Below are positions 27,522 through 37,044 of a DNA stretch of 64,000 nucleotides, piece by piece. How positions within the stretch are numbered: position 1 is the stretch's first letter; each line of letters starts with the position of its first letter. The position numbers and the translations under genes are program-made. The stretch covers positions 1,860,001 through 1,924,000 of the forward strand of contig NZ_AP026070.1 in NCBI RefSeq assembly GCF_024363255.1, read 5' to 3'. Source of the DNA: Shewanella sp. NFH-SH190041 (GTDB taxonomy: Bacteria > Pseudomonadota > Gammaproteobacteria > Enterobacterales > Shewanellaceae). The notes beneath the pieces are model-generated. The model worked only from the letters and a program-made list of their open reading frames with translations. It did no database searches and was not told the DNA's origin.

Positions 27522-28709
27522 ATGACTGACGCAACACGGAGTAAGCAGAGTCAACGGGTTGAGCATCGAGTCAATTTTATTGATGGCAATGCATTAGATA
27601 TCCCGATTCTTAAGATATTGCAGGCAGATGGAACCACGTATGATGGCGCAGTAGAGCCGATTATCGATAAAACGCTTGCTTTGAAAATTTATGATACCTG
27701 TGTATTTACTCGGGTATTGGATGACAGGATGCTGGGTGCCCAGCGCCAAGGCCGGATCAGCTTTTATATGACCTGTACCGGCGAAGAAGCCTCGGTGATC
27801 GGCAGTGCTGCGGCGCTGGACGATGGCGATGTGATTCTGGCGCAATACCGAGAACATGCTGCACTGCGTTATCGTGGTTTTACCACAGAGCAGTTTATGA
27901 ACCAGATGTTCAGCAATGAGCTGGACTTGGGTAAAGGGCGGCAGATGCCGATCCACTATGGCTGCAACGCCCTTAATTACCAGACAATATCCTCCCCACT
28001 GGCAACCCAGATCCCCCAGGCAACCGGTGTCGGTTACGCGCTAAAAATGCAAGGTAAACGCAATCTGGCCATCTGTTATTTCGGTGAAGGTGCCGCGTCG
28101 GAAGGGGACTTTCACGCCGGGTTGAATATGGCTGCTGTCAGCGGCGCGCCGGTGATCTTTTTCTGTCGTAACAATGGTTATGCCATTTCAACCCCAACAG
28201 AAGAGCAATATGCCGGTGATGGTATTGCCAGTCGAGGGGTCGGGTATGGCATGCATACCATACGGATTGATGGCAACGATATGCTGGCGGTGCTGGCCGC
28301 AACACAGCAGGCTCGTGCTTATGCCATTGAACATCATGCGCCGGTACTGATTGAGGCCATGACCTATCGACTGGGGGCGCATTCATCTTCCGATGATCCA
28401 TCCGGTTATCGTTCCCGTGAGGAAGAAGGCCAATGGCGTGAACATGATCCTGTGCAGCGCTTTAAGCTTTGGCTAGTGAATAAAGGCTGGCTGACTGAAG
28501 CGGAAGATACGCAATTGTATCAAGACTATCGAGAAGAGATCCTGGCACAGGTGAAGGTGGCGGAAAAAATTCCTGCCCCGGCTCTGGAGCAATTGATTGA
28601 AGATGTGTTGGATACACCAACCCCGGCGCTCAAGCAGCAACTGGCGCAATTGAAACAGCATATCAGCCAGTATCCCAAGTCGTATCCAAAGCTGTCAGGG
28701 AGGGGATAA
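27522..28709 (+). CDS. bkdA1: Branched-chain 2-oxoacid dehydrogenase E1 alpha
   Basis: This 395-aa ThDP-dependent subunit decarboxylates the 2-oxoacids of Leu, Ile and Val. The ThDP/Mg motif GEGAASEGDFHAG...CRNNGYAIST, the phosphorylation-loop-like RLGAHSSSDDPSGYR and YREHAALRYRGF are typical of BCKDH E1 alpha. It heads bkdA1-A2-B, with a 3-base gap to bkdA2. The start ATG has only a weak GA-rich ribosome binding site. A palindromic operator candidate lies upstream. Confidence 0.94.
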   Translation: MTDATRSKQSQRVEHRVNFIDGNALDIPILKILQADGTTYDGAVEPIIDKTLALKIYDTCVFTRVLDDRMLGAQRQGRISFYMTCTGEEASVIGSAAALDDGDVILAQYREHAALRYRGFTTEQFMNQMFSNELDLGKGRQMPIHYGCNALNYQTISSPLATQIPQATGVGYALKMQGKRNLAICYFGEGAASEGDFHAGLNMAAVSGAPVIFFCRNNGYAISTPTEEQYAGDGIASRGVGYGMHTIRIDGNDMLAVLAATQQARAYAIEHHAPVLIEAMTYRLGAHSSSDDPSGYRSREEEGQWREHDPVQRFKLWLVNKGWLTEAEDTQLYQDYREEILAQVKVAEKIPAPALEQLIEDVLDTPTPALKQQLAQLKQHISQYPKSYPKLSGRG

Positions 28710-28712
28710 GCG

Positions 28713-29690
28713 ATGGCAAAAATGAATATGTTGCAGGCCATTAATGATGCACTGCGAATTGCCATGCAGGCCGATCCGAATATGCTGGTGTTTGGTGAAG
28801 ATGTTGGCCATTTTGGCGGGGTATTTCGGGCAACCTCTGGGCTGCAGGAAACCTTTGGCCGGGAACGCTGCTTTAATACGCCTTTGACAGAGCAGGGTAT
28901 TGCTGGCTTTGCCAATGGTTTAGCATCTGCGGGGATGACGCCGGTCGCGGAAATCCAGTTTGCCGATTACATCTTTCCCGCGTTTGATCAGATAGTGAAT
29001 GAGTCGGCCAAATTTCGTTATCGCAGTGGTAACGAGTTTAATGTCGGCGGGCTGACATTCCGTACCCCTTATGGTGGCGGCATTGCCGGTGGCCATTACC
29101 ATTCTCAGTCGCCGGAAGCCTATTTTACCGGTACGCCTGGGCTGAAAGTGGTTGTTCCCCGCAATCCTGAGCAAGCCAAAGGATTGCTGCTAGCGGCTAT
29201 TCGCGATCCTAACCCGGTGATTTTCTTTGAGCCGAAAAAGCTCTATCGCGCCTCTGTTGGTGAGGTTCCAGAAGGGGATTATCAAACCCCCTTAAGCCGT
29301 GCTGAAATCGTTAAGTCTGGTGAGCACATTACGGTGCTGGCGTGGGGCGCTCAGGTCGATGTGCTGATGGATGCTGCCAAAATGGCGGAAAAAGAGGGTA
29401 TTAGCTGCGAAGTGATTGATTTGCGTACCCTAGCACCTTGGGATGTGGAAACTGTGGCTGAGTCAGTGCGTAAAACCGGTCGGTTGCTTATCAACCATGA
29501 AGCACCGCTCACCGGTGGTTTTGCCGGGGAGGTCGCAGCCACCATTCAGCAAGAGTGTTTCCTTTATCTGGAGTCACCCATTAGCCGGGTTTGTGGACTG
29601 GATACGCCGTACCCTCTGTGCCATGAGAAGGAATATATGCCAGATGCGCTGAAAACCTTCGAAGCCATTAAAGCCAGTATCAATTATTAG
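28713..29690 (+). CDS. bkdA2: Branched-chain 2-oxoacid dehydrogenase E1 beta
   Basis: This 325-aa transketolase-like beta subunit pairs with E1 alpha to form the heterotetramer. It shows [46 protein letters not shown] and the C-terminal transketolase domain ([30 protein letters not shown]). Spacing of 3 bases after bkdA1 and 11 before bkdB shows a tight operon. The ribosome binding site GGGGA overlaps the end of bkdA1. Confidence 0.95.
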   Translation: MAKMNMLQAINDALRIAMQADPNMLVFGEDVGHFGGVFRATSGLQETFGRERCFNTPLTEQGIAGFANGLASAGMTPVAEIQFADYIFPAFDQIVNESAKFRYRSGNEFNVGGLTFRTPYGGGIAGGHYHSQSPEAYFTGTPGLKVVVPRNPEQAKGLLLAAIRDPNPVIFFEPKKLYRASVGEVPEGDYQTPLSRAEIVKSGEHITVLAWGAQVDVLMDAAKMAEKEGISCEVIDLRTLAPWDVETVAESVRKTGRLLINHEAPLTGGFAGEVAATIQQECFLYLESPISRVCGLDTPYPLCHEKEYMPDALKTFEAIKASINY

Positions 29691-29701
29691 GAGAGCCTTC
29701 C

Positions 29702-31369
29702 ATGATAAAGGATTTTATTCTGCCGGATATCGGTGAAGGTGTAGTGGAATGCGAGCTGGTTGAGTGGCTGGTGGCCGAAGGCGACAGTGTCAGTGAAGAT
29801 CAGCCTATTGCTGATGTGATGACTGATAAAGCCTTGGTGCAGATCCCGGCGCCTTATAATGGCGTGATCACCAAATTGCACTATGCCAAGGGGGATATTG
29901 CCAAAGTGCATGCGCCGCTCTATTCCATTGAAATTGAAGAAGCTGCTGAGGCTGGACATGATACTCCCTCTGCGCCTGAGGACGATTCAGCGTCAGTTAC
30001 CCAACAGCATAAACCGGGCTCCGCGCCTGCGACGGGTGGATTTGTGGTAGAAGATTTTCTGCTGCCCGATATCGGCGAGGGCATTGTTGAATGCGAGCTG
30101 GTGGAGTGGCTGGTGGAAGAAGGCGAGTTTGTGGTTGAAGATCAGCCGATTGCCGATGTCATGACAGATAAGGCGCTAGTGCAAATTCCGGCCATCAAAC
30201 CGGGGAAAATTGCCAAACTGCATTACCGTAAAGGGCAGTTAGCGATTGTGCATCAGCCGCTGTATGCCATTGAGGTTGCGGCCTCTGGTGCAACGGCGGA
30301 TAACAGCGTGGCCACGCCATCGGTCAGCTCTGACAATCAAAAGATCGGCAACCAAGGCAGCCATAGTTATGGGGCCGATAACCACAATATTACATTGGGG
30401 GCAGGGCAGACGGTGGCTTCGCCATTGGCGCCCAGTCGCCAGCCGGGTAAGGCGTTGGCCAGCCCCGCAGTGCGGCGTATGGCTCGCAGCCATGATGTGG
30501 ACTTGAGTCAGGTCCCGGGCTCAGGCAAAAATGGTCGGGTCTATAAAGACGATCTTCGTCGTTATCTGTCCCAGTCTAGTGCCACCCCGGAGTCGGGTGC
30601 TGATCTAAATCACGCCAGCACTCAGCCCCCAATGCCGGCAATTGCCGCCTTGTCAGCCGAAACGGGCGATCGCACCGAGCCGATTCGTGGCATAAAAGCG
30701 GTGATGGCAAAAGCGATGCAGGAGTCCGTCTCAACTATTCCTCACTTTACCTATTGTGAAGAACTGGATGTGACCGAGCTGATGGTGCTGCGCGCTGAGA
30801 TGAAAGCCAAATATGCCAGCGATGAGCTGAGTATTTCATTGATGCCTTTTATGATGAAGGCGATGTCCTTGGCACTGAAGGAATTCCCGGTACTAAATAG
30901 CCAGGTAAACGCCGATTGTACCGAATTGACCTATAAGGCCGATCATAATATTGGCATGGCGGTGGATGCCAAAGTCGGCTTGCTGGTACCCAATATTAAA
31001 CAGGTGCAGCATAAGTCGATTTTAGATATTGCCGCTGAGATCACCCGCTTAACTCGTGATGCCCGGGCCGGACGCGTTGCCCCGGCAGATTTAAAGGGGG
31101 GGACAATCTCCATCTCTAATATTGGTGCACTGGGTGGTACTGTCGCCACGCCGATTATCAATAAGCCCGAAGTGGCGATTGTCGCGCTGGGTAAAGTTCA
31201 GTTACTGCCACGTTTTGATGACAATGGTGAGGTTACCGCCCGGCGCTTGATGCAGATCAGTTGGTCCGGCGATCATCGGGTGATTGACGGCGGCACCATT
31301 GCCCGTTTCTGTAATCTGTGGAAGCAGTATATTGAAGCGCCAGAGCAGATGCTGATGCAATTGCGCTGA
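29702..31369 (+). CDS. bkdB: Branched-chain 2-oxoacid dehydrogenase E2 with two lipoyl domains
   Basis: This dihydrolipoyl acyltransferase core has 555 aa. Lipoyl domain 1 (residues 1-80) carries its lipoyl-Lys 43 in DVMTDKALVQIP. Lipoyl domain 2 (about 115-195) has an almost identical segment, giving a length above single-lipoyl BCKDH E2s. A peripheral-subunit-binding domain (about 250-290, SPAVRRMARSHDVDL) and the catalytic domain ending DHRVIDGGTIARF follow. AGGAGAG precedes the ATG. No E3 gene is present here, so the complex probably borrows E3 from pyruvate dehydrogenase. Confidence 0.94.
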   Translation: MIKDFILPDIGEGVVECELVEWLVAEGDSVSEDQPIADVMTDKALVQIPAPYNGVITKLHYAKGDIAKVHAPLYSIEIEEAAEAGHDTPSAPEDDSASVTQQHKPGSAPATGGFVVEDFLLPDIGEGIVECELVEWLVEEGEFVVEDQPIADVMTDKALVQIPAIKPGKIAKLHYRKGQLAIVHQPLYAIEVAASGATADNSVATPSVSSDNQKIGNQGSHSYGADNHNITLGAGQTVASPLAPSRQPGKALASPAVRRMARSHDVDLSQVPGSGKNGRVYKDDLRRYLSQSSATPESGADLNHASTQPPMPAIAALSAETGDRTEPIRGIKAVMAKAMQESVSTIPHFTYCEELDVTELMVLRAEMKAKYASDELSISLMPFMMKAMSLALKEFPVLNSQVNADCTELTYKADHNIGMAVDAKVGLLVPNIKQVQHKSILDIAAEITRLTRDARAGRVAPADLKGGTISISNIGALGGTVATPIINKPEVAIVALGKVQLLPRFDDNGEVTARRLMQISWSGDHRVIDGGTIARFCNLWKQYIEAPEQMLMQLR

Positions 31370-31740
31370 TAGTGATTTTAAGTTTATTGATATGCTGTCC
31401 AGCTATCGCCAGTTAGTGCTGTGGCATTAACTGGCGGCGGTTGCTGTATTGCTATCTGATATTAGATATCTGTTATTTGATCTGGATGACAGTATTAGCG
31501 ACTTGGAATTAGCGACTTGGAGCAGGCTTTAATCACGGGTTTTATTTATGCCACAGGCTTAATTGCGCATGGCTGGGATAATATCGGCAGGGGCACTAGT
31601 TATTTACTCAAGCCATATACCTAAGTCGTGTACTGCGCAATGTGATGAGGCGCAAGAGACAGAGATGTTTTAATACTTCGCGCAGAATGTAACAGTCTTC
31701 ACAGATGTAGCGGAATTTACCCGGTGACGCATTGCAGCAA
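31370..31740. other. Intergenic region, bkdB to nadA
   Basis: About 370 bases with no gene. A short tandem duplication (ATTAGCGACTTGGA twice, about 31494-31521) is visible. No strong terminator follows bkdB. Confidence 0.5.
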
Positions 31741-31769
31741 TTGTTCCTGTTAGGACTATTTCGTATAAT
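31741..31769 (+). promoter_or_regulatory. Sigma70 promoter for nadA
   Basis: TTGTTC (31741-31746), a 17-base spacer and TATAAT (31764-31769) lie about 30 bases before the nadA start. The good match and position suggest a short leader. Confidence 0.65.
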
Positions 31770-31800
31770 TCGCAAACATTTTGATCCATTTGACATAATC

Positions 31801-32868
31801 ATGGAAACTCAGGTTCCGGGCTATATCCCCGTAGAATACCCTTTTCCACCAAAGCCAGCGGTGCTGAGCGAGGTGGAAAAGGCAGAATATAAGTCCCGCA
31901 TCAAGGCGTTGCTCAAGCAACGTGATGCTGTGTTGGTGGCCCACTATTACACTGATCCAGAAATTCAGGCGCTGGCAGAAGAAACCGGCGGTTGTGTGGC
32001 TGACTCTTTGGAAATGGCCCGTTTTGGCCGTGATCATCCAGCCAAAACCCTGATTGTGGCTGGTGTGCGCTTTATGGGTGAAACTGCAAAAATTCTCAGC
32101 CCAGAAAAGACAGTATTGATGCCGACACTGGATGCGACCTGTTCATTAGATGTGGGCTGCCCGGTTGACACCTTCAGCCAGTTCTGTGATGCCCATCCGG
32201 ATCATACTGTTGTGGTATATGCCAATACCTCCGCAGCGGTCAAAGCCCGTGCCGATTGGGTAGTGACCTCCAGTATTGCGTTGGAAATTGTTGAGCATCT
32301 GGACAGCGAAGGTAAAAAAATCATCTGGGGGCCGGATCGTCATTTGGGCAGCTATATTGCTAAACAAACTGGCGCTGAAATGCTGTTGTGGCAAGGTGAG
32401 TGCATTGTTCACGATGAATTTAAAGCCAAGGCGCTGCGTGAGCTGAAAGCTCAATACCCTGATGCGGCGATTTTGGTGCATCCTGAATCGCCTGCCAGCG
32501 TGGTGGAAATGGCCGATGCAGTAGGGTCAACCTCGCAACTGATTAAAGCGGCGCAGACCATGGACAATCAGACTTTTATCGTGGCTACCGATCGCGGCAT
32601 TTTCTATAAAATGCAGCAAGCGGCACCGGGTAAAACCTTGATTGAAGCCCCTACCGGCGGTAATGGTGCGACTTGTCGTAGTTGTGCGCACTGTCCTTGG
32701 ATGGCGATGAATGGATTAAAGGCCATTGAATCTGCATTGTCTGATAGTGATGGCGAGCAGCATGAGATTTTTGTCGATGAATCATTACGCCAAGGCGCGC
32801 TAATCCCATTGGATCGCATGCTAAGCTTTGCTGCCAACCTCAATATGCAGGTAAAAGGTAACGCTTAA
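31801..32868 (+). CDS. nadA: Quinolinate synthase A
   Basis: NadA condenses iminoaspartate with dihydroxyacetone phosphate to quinolinate in NAD synthesis, using a [4Fe-4S] cluster. This 355-aa protein has cluster cysteines in [24 protein letters not shown] and [13 protein letters not shown], and [18 protein letters not shown] at the N-terminus. ATG 31801 is preferred over the upstream ATG 31732, because the promoter at 31741-31769 lies between them. The ribosome binding site is weak. Confidence 0.95.
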   Translation: METQVPGYIPVEYPFPPKPAVLSEVEKAEYKSRIKALLKQRDAVLVAHYYTDPEIQALAEETGGCVADSLEMARFGRDHPAKTLIVAGVRFMGETAKILSPEKTVLMPTLDATCSLDVGCPVDTFSQFCDAHPDHTVVVYANTSAAVKARADWVVTSSIALEIVEHLDSEGKKIIWGPDRHLGSYIAKQTGAEMLLWQGECIVHDEFKAKALRELKAQYPDAAILVHPESPASVVEMADAVGSTSQLIKAAQTMDNQTFIVATDRGIFYKMQQAAPGKTLIEAPTGGNGATCRSCAHCPWMAMNGLKAIESALSDSDGEQHEIFVDESLRQGALIPLDRMLSFAANLNMQVKGNA

Positions 32869-32907
32869 GCTGTTTTCCGCTTTAAAGCAGAAGCAGTTTG
32901 CAAATAT

Positions 32908-32936
32908 AAAGTCCGCAGTTCGCTGCGGACTTTTTG
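32908..32936 (+). terminator. Rho-independent terminator after nadA
   Basis: AAAGTCCGCAG-TTCG-CTGCGGACTTTTT: a strong UUCG tetraloop hairpin. Confidence 0.9.
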
Positions 32937-32985
32937 GTTTTATCTGGTTATTGTTTTCTGGGCATTATTTATGGCGTAGAACGAA

Positions 32986-33244
32986 GGTTGGTTGGCCTTT
33001 GGTGGTTGAATTTTAGTCGAGGTGAAAGCGTTTTAATCGCGGCGAATGGTTTGCCGCCCAGTCCTAGTTATGCTTAGCAAGAACCGATCAACAAAGCGTA
33101 AAATGCTTTTAACCCTTCGGGCATCGTGTGAGACTCTGCGTTATCGGCTTATCAGGTAGCATAACTATCTATCAACGCCTCTGCCTTGTATAAAGCCCCC
33201 TCAAATTGCTGTAGAAACAAGCTTGAAAGGCCAACACGCCCTAG
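32986..33244. repeat. Dispersed intergenic repeat, copy B (MITE-like)
   Basis: This is the second copy of the family at 17347 and 38540. It keeps the right-hand segment (GTAGAAACAAGCTTGAAAGGCCAAC) missing from copy A. The left end is more diverged (GTTGGTTGGCCTTTGGTGG). It lies between the nadA terminator and the tRNA-Ser array, with no coding capacity. Confidence 0.75.
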
Positions 33245-33370
33245 AATTGTTCGGTTTTTATTAGCCGATTAGCTACTTTTTTTGCATTTTGTTCAAACTC
33301 CGCGCATACGCATCAGGTTGTTGTTTTTTCCCTTGATTACCCTGACGCTTTTGCGTAAAGTAGCGCTCCG

Positions 33371-33398
33371 TTGACGGGCAGCAGACGCTGACTGTACA
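33371..33398 (+). promoter_or_regulatory. Likely promoter of the tRNA-Ser array
   Basis: TTGACG (33371-33376), a 16-base spacer and TGTACA (33393-33398) end 10 bases before the first tRNA. The later copies lack this sequence, so the array is probably one transcript. Confidence 0.5.
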
Positions 33399-33408
33399 GC
33401 AAAAAATT

Positions 33409-33496
33409 GGTGAGGTGTCCGAGTGGCCGAAGGAGCACGCCTGGAAAGTGTGTATACGGAAACGTATCGAGGGTTCGACTCCCTCCCTCACCGCCA
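33409..33496 (+). tRNA. tRNA-Ser(GGA), copy 1
   Basis: The 88-base class II tRNA has acceptor GGTGAGG/CCTCACC, encoded CCA, a long variable arm (ATACGGAAACGTAT) and anticodon GGA at 33443-33445. It reads UCC/UCU. Confidence 0.96.
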
Positions 33497-33639
33497 ATTT
33501 CTACCAGTGGTACTGATAACATTGATTAATAATGATATTAGGTACGATTGGCAATCTGATTGCATTGCTTAGGTAATTAGTCAGCGACTGAAAACAATAG
33601 GCGTTATACACGCTGCGTTTGGGTCGTAAAACACAATTT

Positions 33640-33727
33640 GGTGAGGTGTCCGAGTGGCCGAAGGAGCACGCCTGGAAAGTGTGTATACGGAAACGTATCG
33701 AGGGTTCGACTCCCTCCCTCACCGCCA
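33640..33727 (+). tRNA. tRNA-Ser(GGA), copy 2
   Basis: Identical in sequence to copy 1, with encoded CCA. Confidence 0.96.
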
Positions 33728-33870
33728 ATTTCTACCAGTGGTACTGATAGCATTGATTAATAATGGTATTAGGTACGATTGGCAATCTGATTGCATTGCT
33801 TAAGCAGTGAGTCAGCGACTGAAAACAATAGGCGTTATACACGCTGCGTTTGGGTCGTAAAACACAATTT

Positions 33871-33958
33871 GGTGAGGTGTCCGAGTGGCCGAAGGAGCAC
33901 GCCTGGAAAGTGTGTATACGGAAACGTATCGAGGGTTCGACTCCCTCCCTCACCGCCA
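33871..33958 (+). tRNA. tRNA-Ser(GGA), copy 3
   Basis: Identical in sequence to copy 1, with encoded CCA. Confidence 0.96.
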
Positions 33959-34101
33959 ATTTCTACCAGTGGTACTGATAGCATTGATTAATAATGGTAT
34001 TAGGTACGATTGGCAATCTGATTGCATTGCTTAAGCAGTGAGTCAGCGACTGAAAACAATAGGCGTTATACACGCTGCGTTTGGGTCGTAAAACACAATT
34101 T

Positions 34102-34189
34102 GGTGAGGTGTCCGAGTGGCCGAAGGAGCACGCCTGGAAAGTGTGTATACGGAAACGTATCGAGGGTTCGACTCCCTCCCTCACCGCCA
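34102..34189 (+). tRNA. tRNA-Ser(GGA), copy 4
   Basis: Identical in sequence to copy 1. It is followed within 10 bases by the array terminator. Confidence 0.96.
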
Positions 34190-34195
34190 TATTGC

Positions 34196-34223
34196 AAAGC
34201 CCGCTCAACAGAGCGGGCTTTTT
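34196..34223 (+). terminator. Rho-independent terminator of the tRNA array
   Basis: AAAGCCCGCTC-AACA-GAGCGGGCTTTTT. Confidence 0.9.
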
Positions 34224-34388
34224 GCTGTCTACGAATCGGTAGTTTATATCGTGATGCTAAATAAGAAAAAAGATTAAGCGGCCTGTTTAAGTTTGAACCA
34301 GTATAACTTGCTGAATTTTACTCATCTGCTACTGAGAATGAGTGATGACTGTGTTGCTATTCTGAGTTTTCAATAGAATAAATTCAAT

Positions 34389-34547
34389 CTACATCTCATT
34401 AAGCTTGTGACTAATCGCTAAGTAATCTCTGTCTTCGGTTTCAAATAACAAATGGACTCGATAGTTCTTCGAATTATTATTGACACCTGAAAGGATAATC
34501 CCTAAGACGGAGAATATTTTCTCATGTTTTAGAGCTGAGTTATAAAT
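34389..34547 (-). pseudogene. C-terminal gene remnant, unidentified
   Basis: A 52-codon minus-strand stretch has strong protein character (KIFSVLGIILSGVNNNSKNY, then RVHLLFETEDRDYLAISHKL) and ends at TAG 34389. An in-frame stop lies just upstream and no start codon fits. It lies in an AT-rich 830-base gap between the tRNA array and the protease gene, consistent with decayed DNA beside a tRNA locus. The rest of 34226-35055 shows nothing I can support. Confidence 0.4.
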
Positions 34548-35055
34548 TTAGTGCAGGAGAGATTAGATTACTGGGAGGGCTTACGAATGGAATTATAATC
34601 GTACCAAAGGTTGATATTTGCGCAATTATATTGGCTATTTATGAATAAGCTTAACTCCGGATATATCGTAGTTTTATCGTGTTCAATGGGAAATTATATA
34701 TAGCTAAAAGCTCGAAATAGAAAGCCGTACCGGATCTCATCAAATAGGCGTACAAGCCTTAATTTACCGCGCTAAACCAACAATTTCTTGGTGCATTATT
34801 ATTGTCGATAAACAATAAATAACTTTGAAAACAAGTGAAAAAATGCGGTACAGCTTGTGGCATTAATGAGAGCCTTGAAAGCTCTTTATAAGTGAATTTT
34901 AAGTAATAGTTTGATAGAAACATTACTTGATTATTATTTTCCCCCCTGTTACTCCTTATTTGTTGTTGCAAAAATGTTAAATTAAATAATGGCTTCAGGT
35001 AGAGATCTGTTTTGGATGAATAACAGATGAAGTACTGCCTCATAAGGAGAACAAT

Positions 35056-36600
35056 ATGCAGTTTAGTGTTAAACCTGTTGCATTGGCTATCGCATTGGGG
35101 ACGTGTTTTGGAGCTTATGCAGGCGACTCAGAACGCTATATTATTAAATTCAAGGATGGCAAAGAAAAGGCTGTTAAAGCACAAATGATATCAAGCGGAG
35201 CAAAGCTTGAGTTGGATCTTCGACGACATGGCGCTGCGGCATTCAGCGTGCCTGTTCAAGCTTTAACTGGGCTGGCGAACAATCCAAATATTGAATACAT
35301 TGAACCAGATGTAAAACGATTTCCGTTATCACAAACTGTTCCATATGGTATTTCAATGGTACAGGCCAATCTGGTTAGTGATGCGACAACTTCCAATATG
35401 ACCGTTTGTATTATTGATTCTGGTTACGAGTTGAACCATGAAGATTTATCTGGAAATATAGTTTCTGGTACTAATGATGAGGGGACGGGGGATTGGCACA
35501 CTGATGAAAATGGTCATGGAACGCATGTTGCTGGCACTATTGCGGCATTAAATAATGATGTAGGGGTCGTAGGTGTTAATCCTAATGGTAATTTGAATCT
35601 ACATATTATTAAGGTATTTAATGCCGATGGCTGGGGGTATTCCTCATCTTTGGTCTCAGCACTGGATCGTTGTGAAGATGCCGGAGCAAAGGTTATTAAT
35701 ATGAGTTTGGGCGGTAGTGTGAAGAGTCGCACTGAAGATCGCGCGTTTGCGGCGGCCGAAGACCGAGGGATATTAAGCATTGCTGCTGCTGGAAATGACG
35801 GTAATACCCGTCACTCTTATCCTGCATCGTACAACTCAGTTGTCTCTGTTGCCGCGATAGACAACAATAAACTTCATGCTGACTTTTCTCAGCAAACCAA
35901 TCAGGTTGAATTAGCCGCCCCAGGAGTGGGTGTGTTGTCTTCAGTTCCAATGGAGACGGCGCTGGTTGCTAATGCAACAGTTGCTAATATGGAATACCAA
36001 GCGATAGGGATGGATGGTTCTCCTACAGGAGATACATCGGGTATTTTGATGGACTGTGGTATGGGTGAAAATCCGTGTGATGCGAATGGCAAGGTATGCC
36101 TTATTCAGCGAGGAAATATTGCTTTCTCTGATAAAGTTCTAGCCTGTGAAACTGGCGGTGGTGTTGCAGCAATTATTTATAATAATGAAGCTGGCGCATT
36201 GAATGGAACCTTAGGAGATATTGTCACTACGATACCTTCTGTAGGAGTCACTGACCAAGATGGGGTTGCCATGCTTGCTGCCGTAGGCGCCAATGCGAAT
36301 GTTAGTATTGCTACTGGAAATTATGCTTATTTTGATGGTACATCAATGGCTTCTCCTCATGTAGCCGGGGTCGCTGCTTTGGTATGGAGTCATCATCCCC
36401 AATGCAGCAATACTGAAATCCGTAATATTCTGAGAGTAACGGCAGAAGATCTAGGCGCTGTTGGGCGGGATGATCTGTACGGTTATGGATTAGTAAAGGC
36501 CAAAGACGCTGTTGATTATATTGCGGCCAATGGTTGTACCGGTGGCGATGGAGGGGGGGGCAATAGTGACAAACCCTGTAAAGGCCGCAATTGTCGCTAA
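35056..36600 (+). CDS. Secreted subtilisin-like serine protease (S8) with I9 and PA domains
   Basis: This is a 514-aa extracellular protease. Residues 1-22 are a signal peptide ending AYA. Residues about 27-90 are an I9-type inhibitory propeptide (RYIIKFKDGKEKAV to NIEYIEPD). The catalytic triad is visible as Asp in CIIDSGYELNHEDL, His in NGHGTHVAGT and Ser in DGTSMASPHVAG. A PA-like insert (about 310-425, CLIQRGNIAFSDK) splits the catalytic domain before the Ser block. The tail is Gly-rich with Cys (GGDGGGGNSDKPCKGRNCR). AAGGAG precedes ATG. It lies alone in a mobile-element-rich island and is AT-richer than neighbouring core genes. Confidence 0.93.
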   Translation: MQFSVKPVALAIALGTCFGAYAGDSERYIIKFKDGKEKAVKAQMISSGAKLELDLRRHGAAAFSVPVQALTGLANNPNIEYIEPDVKRFPLSQTVPYGISMVQANLVSDATTSNMTVCIIDSGYELNHEDLSGNIVSGTNDEGTGDWHTDENGHGTHVAGTIAALNNDVGVVGVNPNGNLNLHIIKVFNADGWGYSSSLVSALDRCEDAGAKVINMSLGGSVKSRTEDRAFAAAEDRGILSIAAAGNDGNTRHSYPASYNSVVSVAAIDNNKLHADFSQQTNQVELAAPGVGVLSSVPMETALVANATVANMEYQAIGMDGSPTGDTSGILMDCGMGENPCDANGKVCLIQRGNIAFSDKVLACETGGGVAAIIYNNEAGALNGTLGDIVTTIPSVGVTDQDGVAMLAAVGANANVSIATGNYAYFDGTSMASPHVAGVAALVWSHHPQCSNTEIRNILRVTAEDLGAVGRDDLYGYGLVKAKDAVDYIAANGCTGGDGGGGNSDKPCKGRNCR

Positions 36601-36709
36601 ATTACTGGTATTAGTTCCGACTAGAGCTGACACTGTTTCTTGAAAAGTAGAGAGTTACCCGTTTTGATAAAGGTGCTGAATCTTTGTTCAAAACCAAAGG
36701 TAACTCTCT

Positions 36710-36925
36710 ATGTTCGATACTAACAATCCAATCATCAAACACAAAACTGGATTACTCAATCTTGCGCAAGCGTTTGGTAATATGTCTAAAGCCTATAAGG
36801 TCATGGGCGTATCCCGAGATACGTTTTATCGTTATCAGGAACTCGTTGAACAAGGGGGGACTACCCCCGACCAGTACTGTGTCATGGCTATGTTGCGCGA
36901 TATGTTGTCACTGTTTGTTAATTGA
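36710..36925 (+). pseudogene. IS481-family transposase, N-terminal fragment
   Basis: The N-terminal helix-turn-helix of an IS481-family transposase is clear (TNNPIIKHKTGLLNLAQAFG, SKAYKVMGVSRDTFYRYQEL). After ELVEQGG the reading continues into unrelated sequence and stops at 36925, so the DDE core is missing. The breakpoint is near 36858. The left IS end should lie around 36625-36660. Confidence 0.8.
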
Positions 36926-37044
36926 TTCTCTGCGCTCTGATTATATATCTTTATCCATTTTGTCCCGCTAGGTGTAATTAACACTAAGCTGGACCCAATT
37001 GGTTAGACAGATTTTTCATCTTTTAAGAGAAATAATCTGTTTGG

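Larger units (their letters stand above)
33409..34189 (+). repeat. Four-copy 231-bp tandem repeat carrying tRNA-Ser
   Basis: tRNA starts at 33409, 33640, 33871 and 34102 are exactly 231 bases apart. The 143-base spacers differ by only a few substitutions (for example ATAAC/ATAGC and TTAGGTAATTAG/TTAAGCAGTGAG), and the last tRNA ends in a terminator. This is recent unequal-crossover amplification or ongoing homogenisation. Confidence 0.95.

Noticed and set aside
33409..34189. CRISPR array, from the regular repeat-spacer appearance
   Set aside because: The period is 231 bp and the units are tRNA genes with conserved spacers. No CRISPR repeats or cas genes are in the window.
33273..34208. Four minus-strand open frames across the tRNA-Ser genes beginning MAVREGVEPSIRF
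   Set aside because: They are antisense translations of the tRNA genes, a well-known annotation artefact. The repeated identity follows the tRNA, not a protein.
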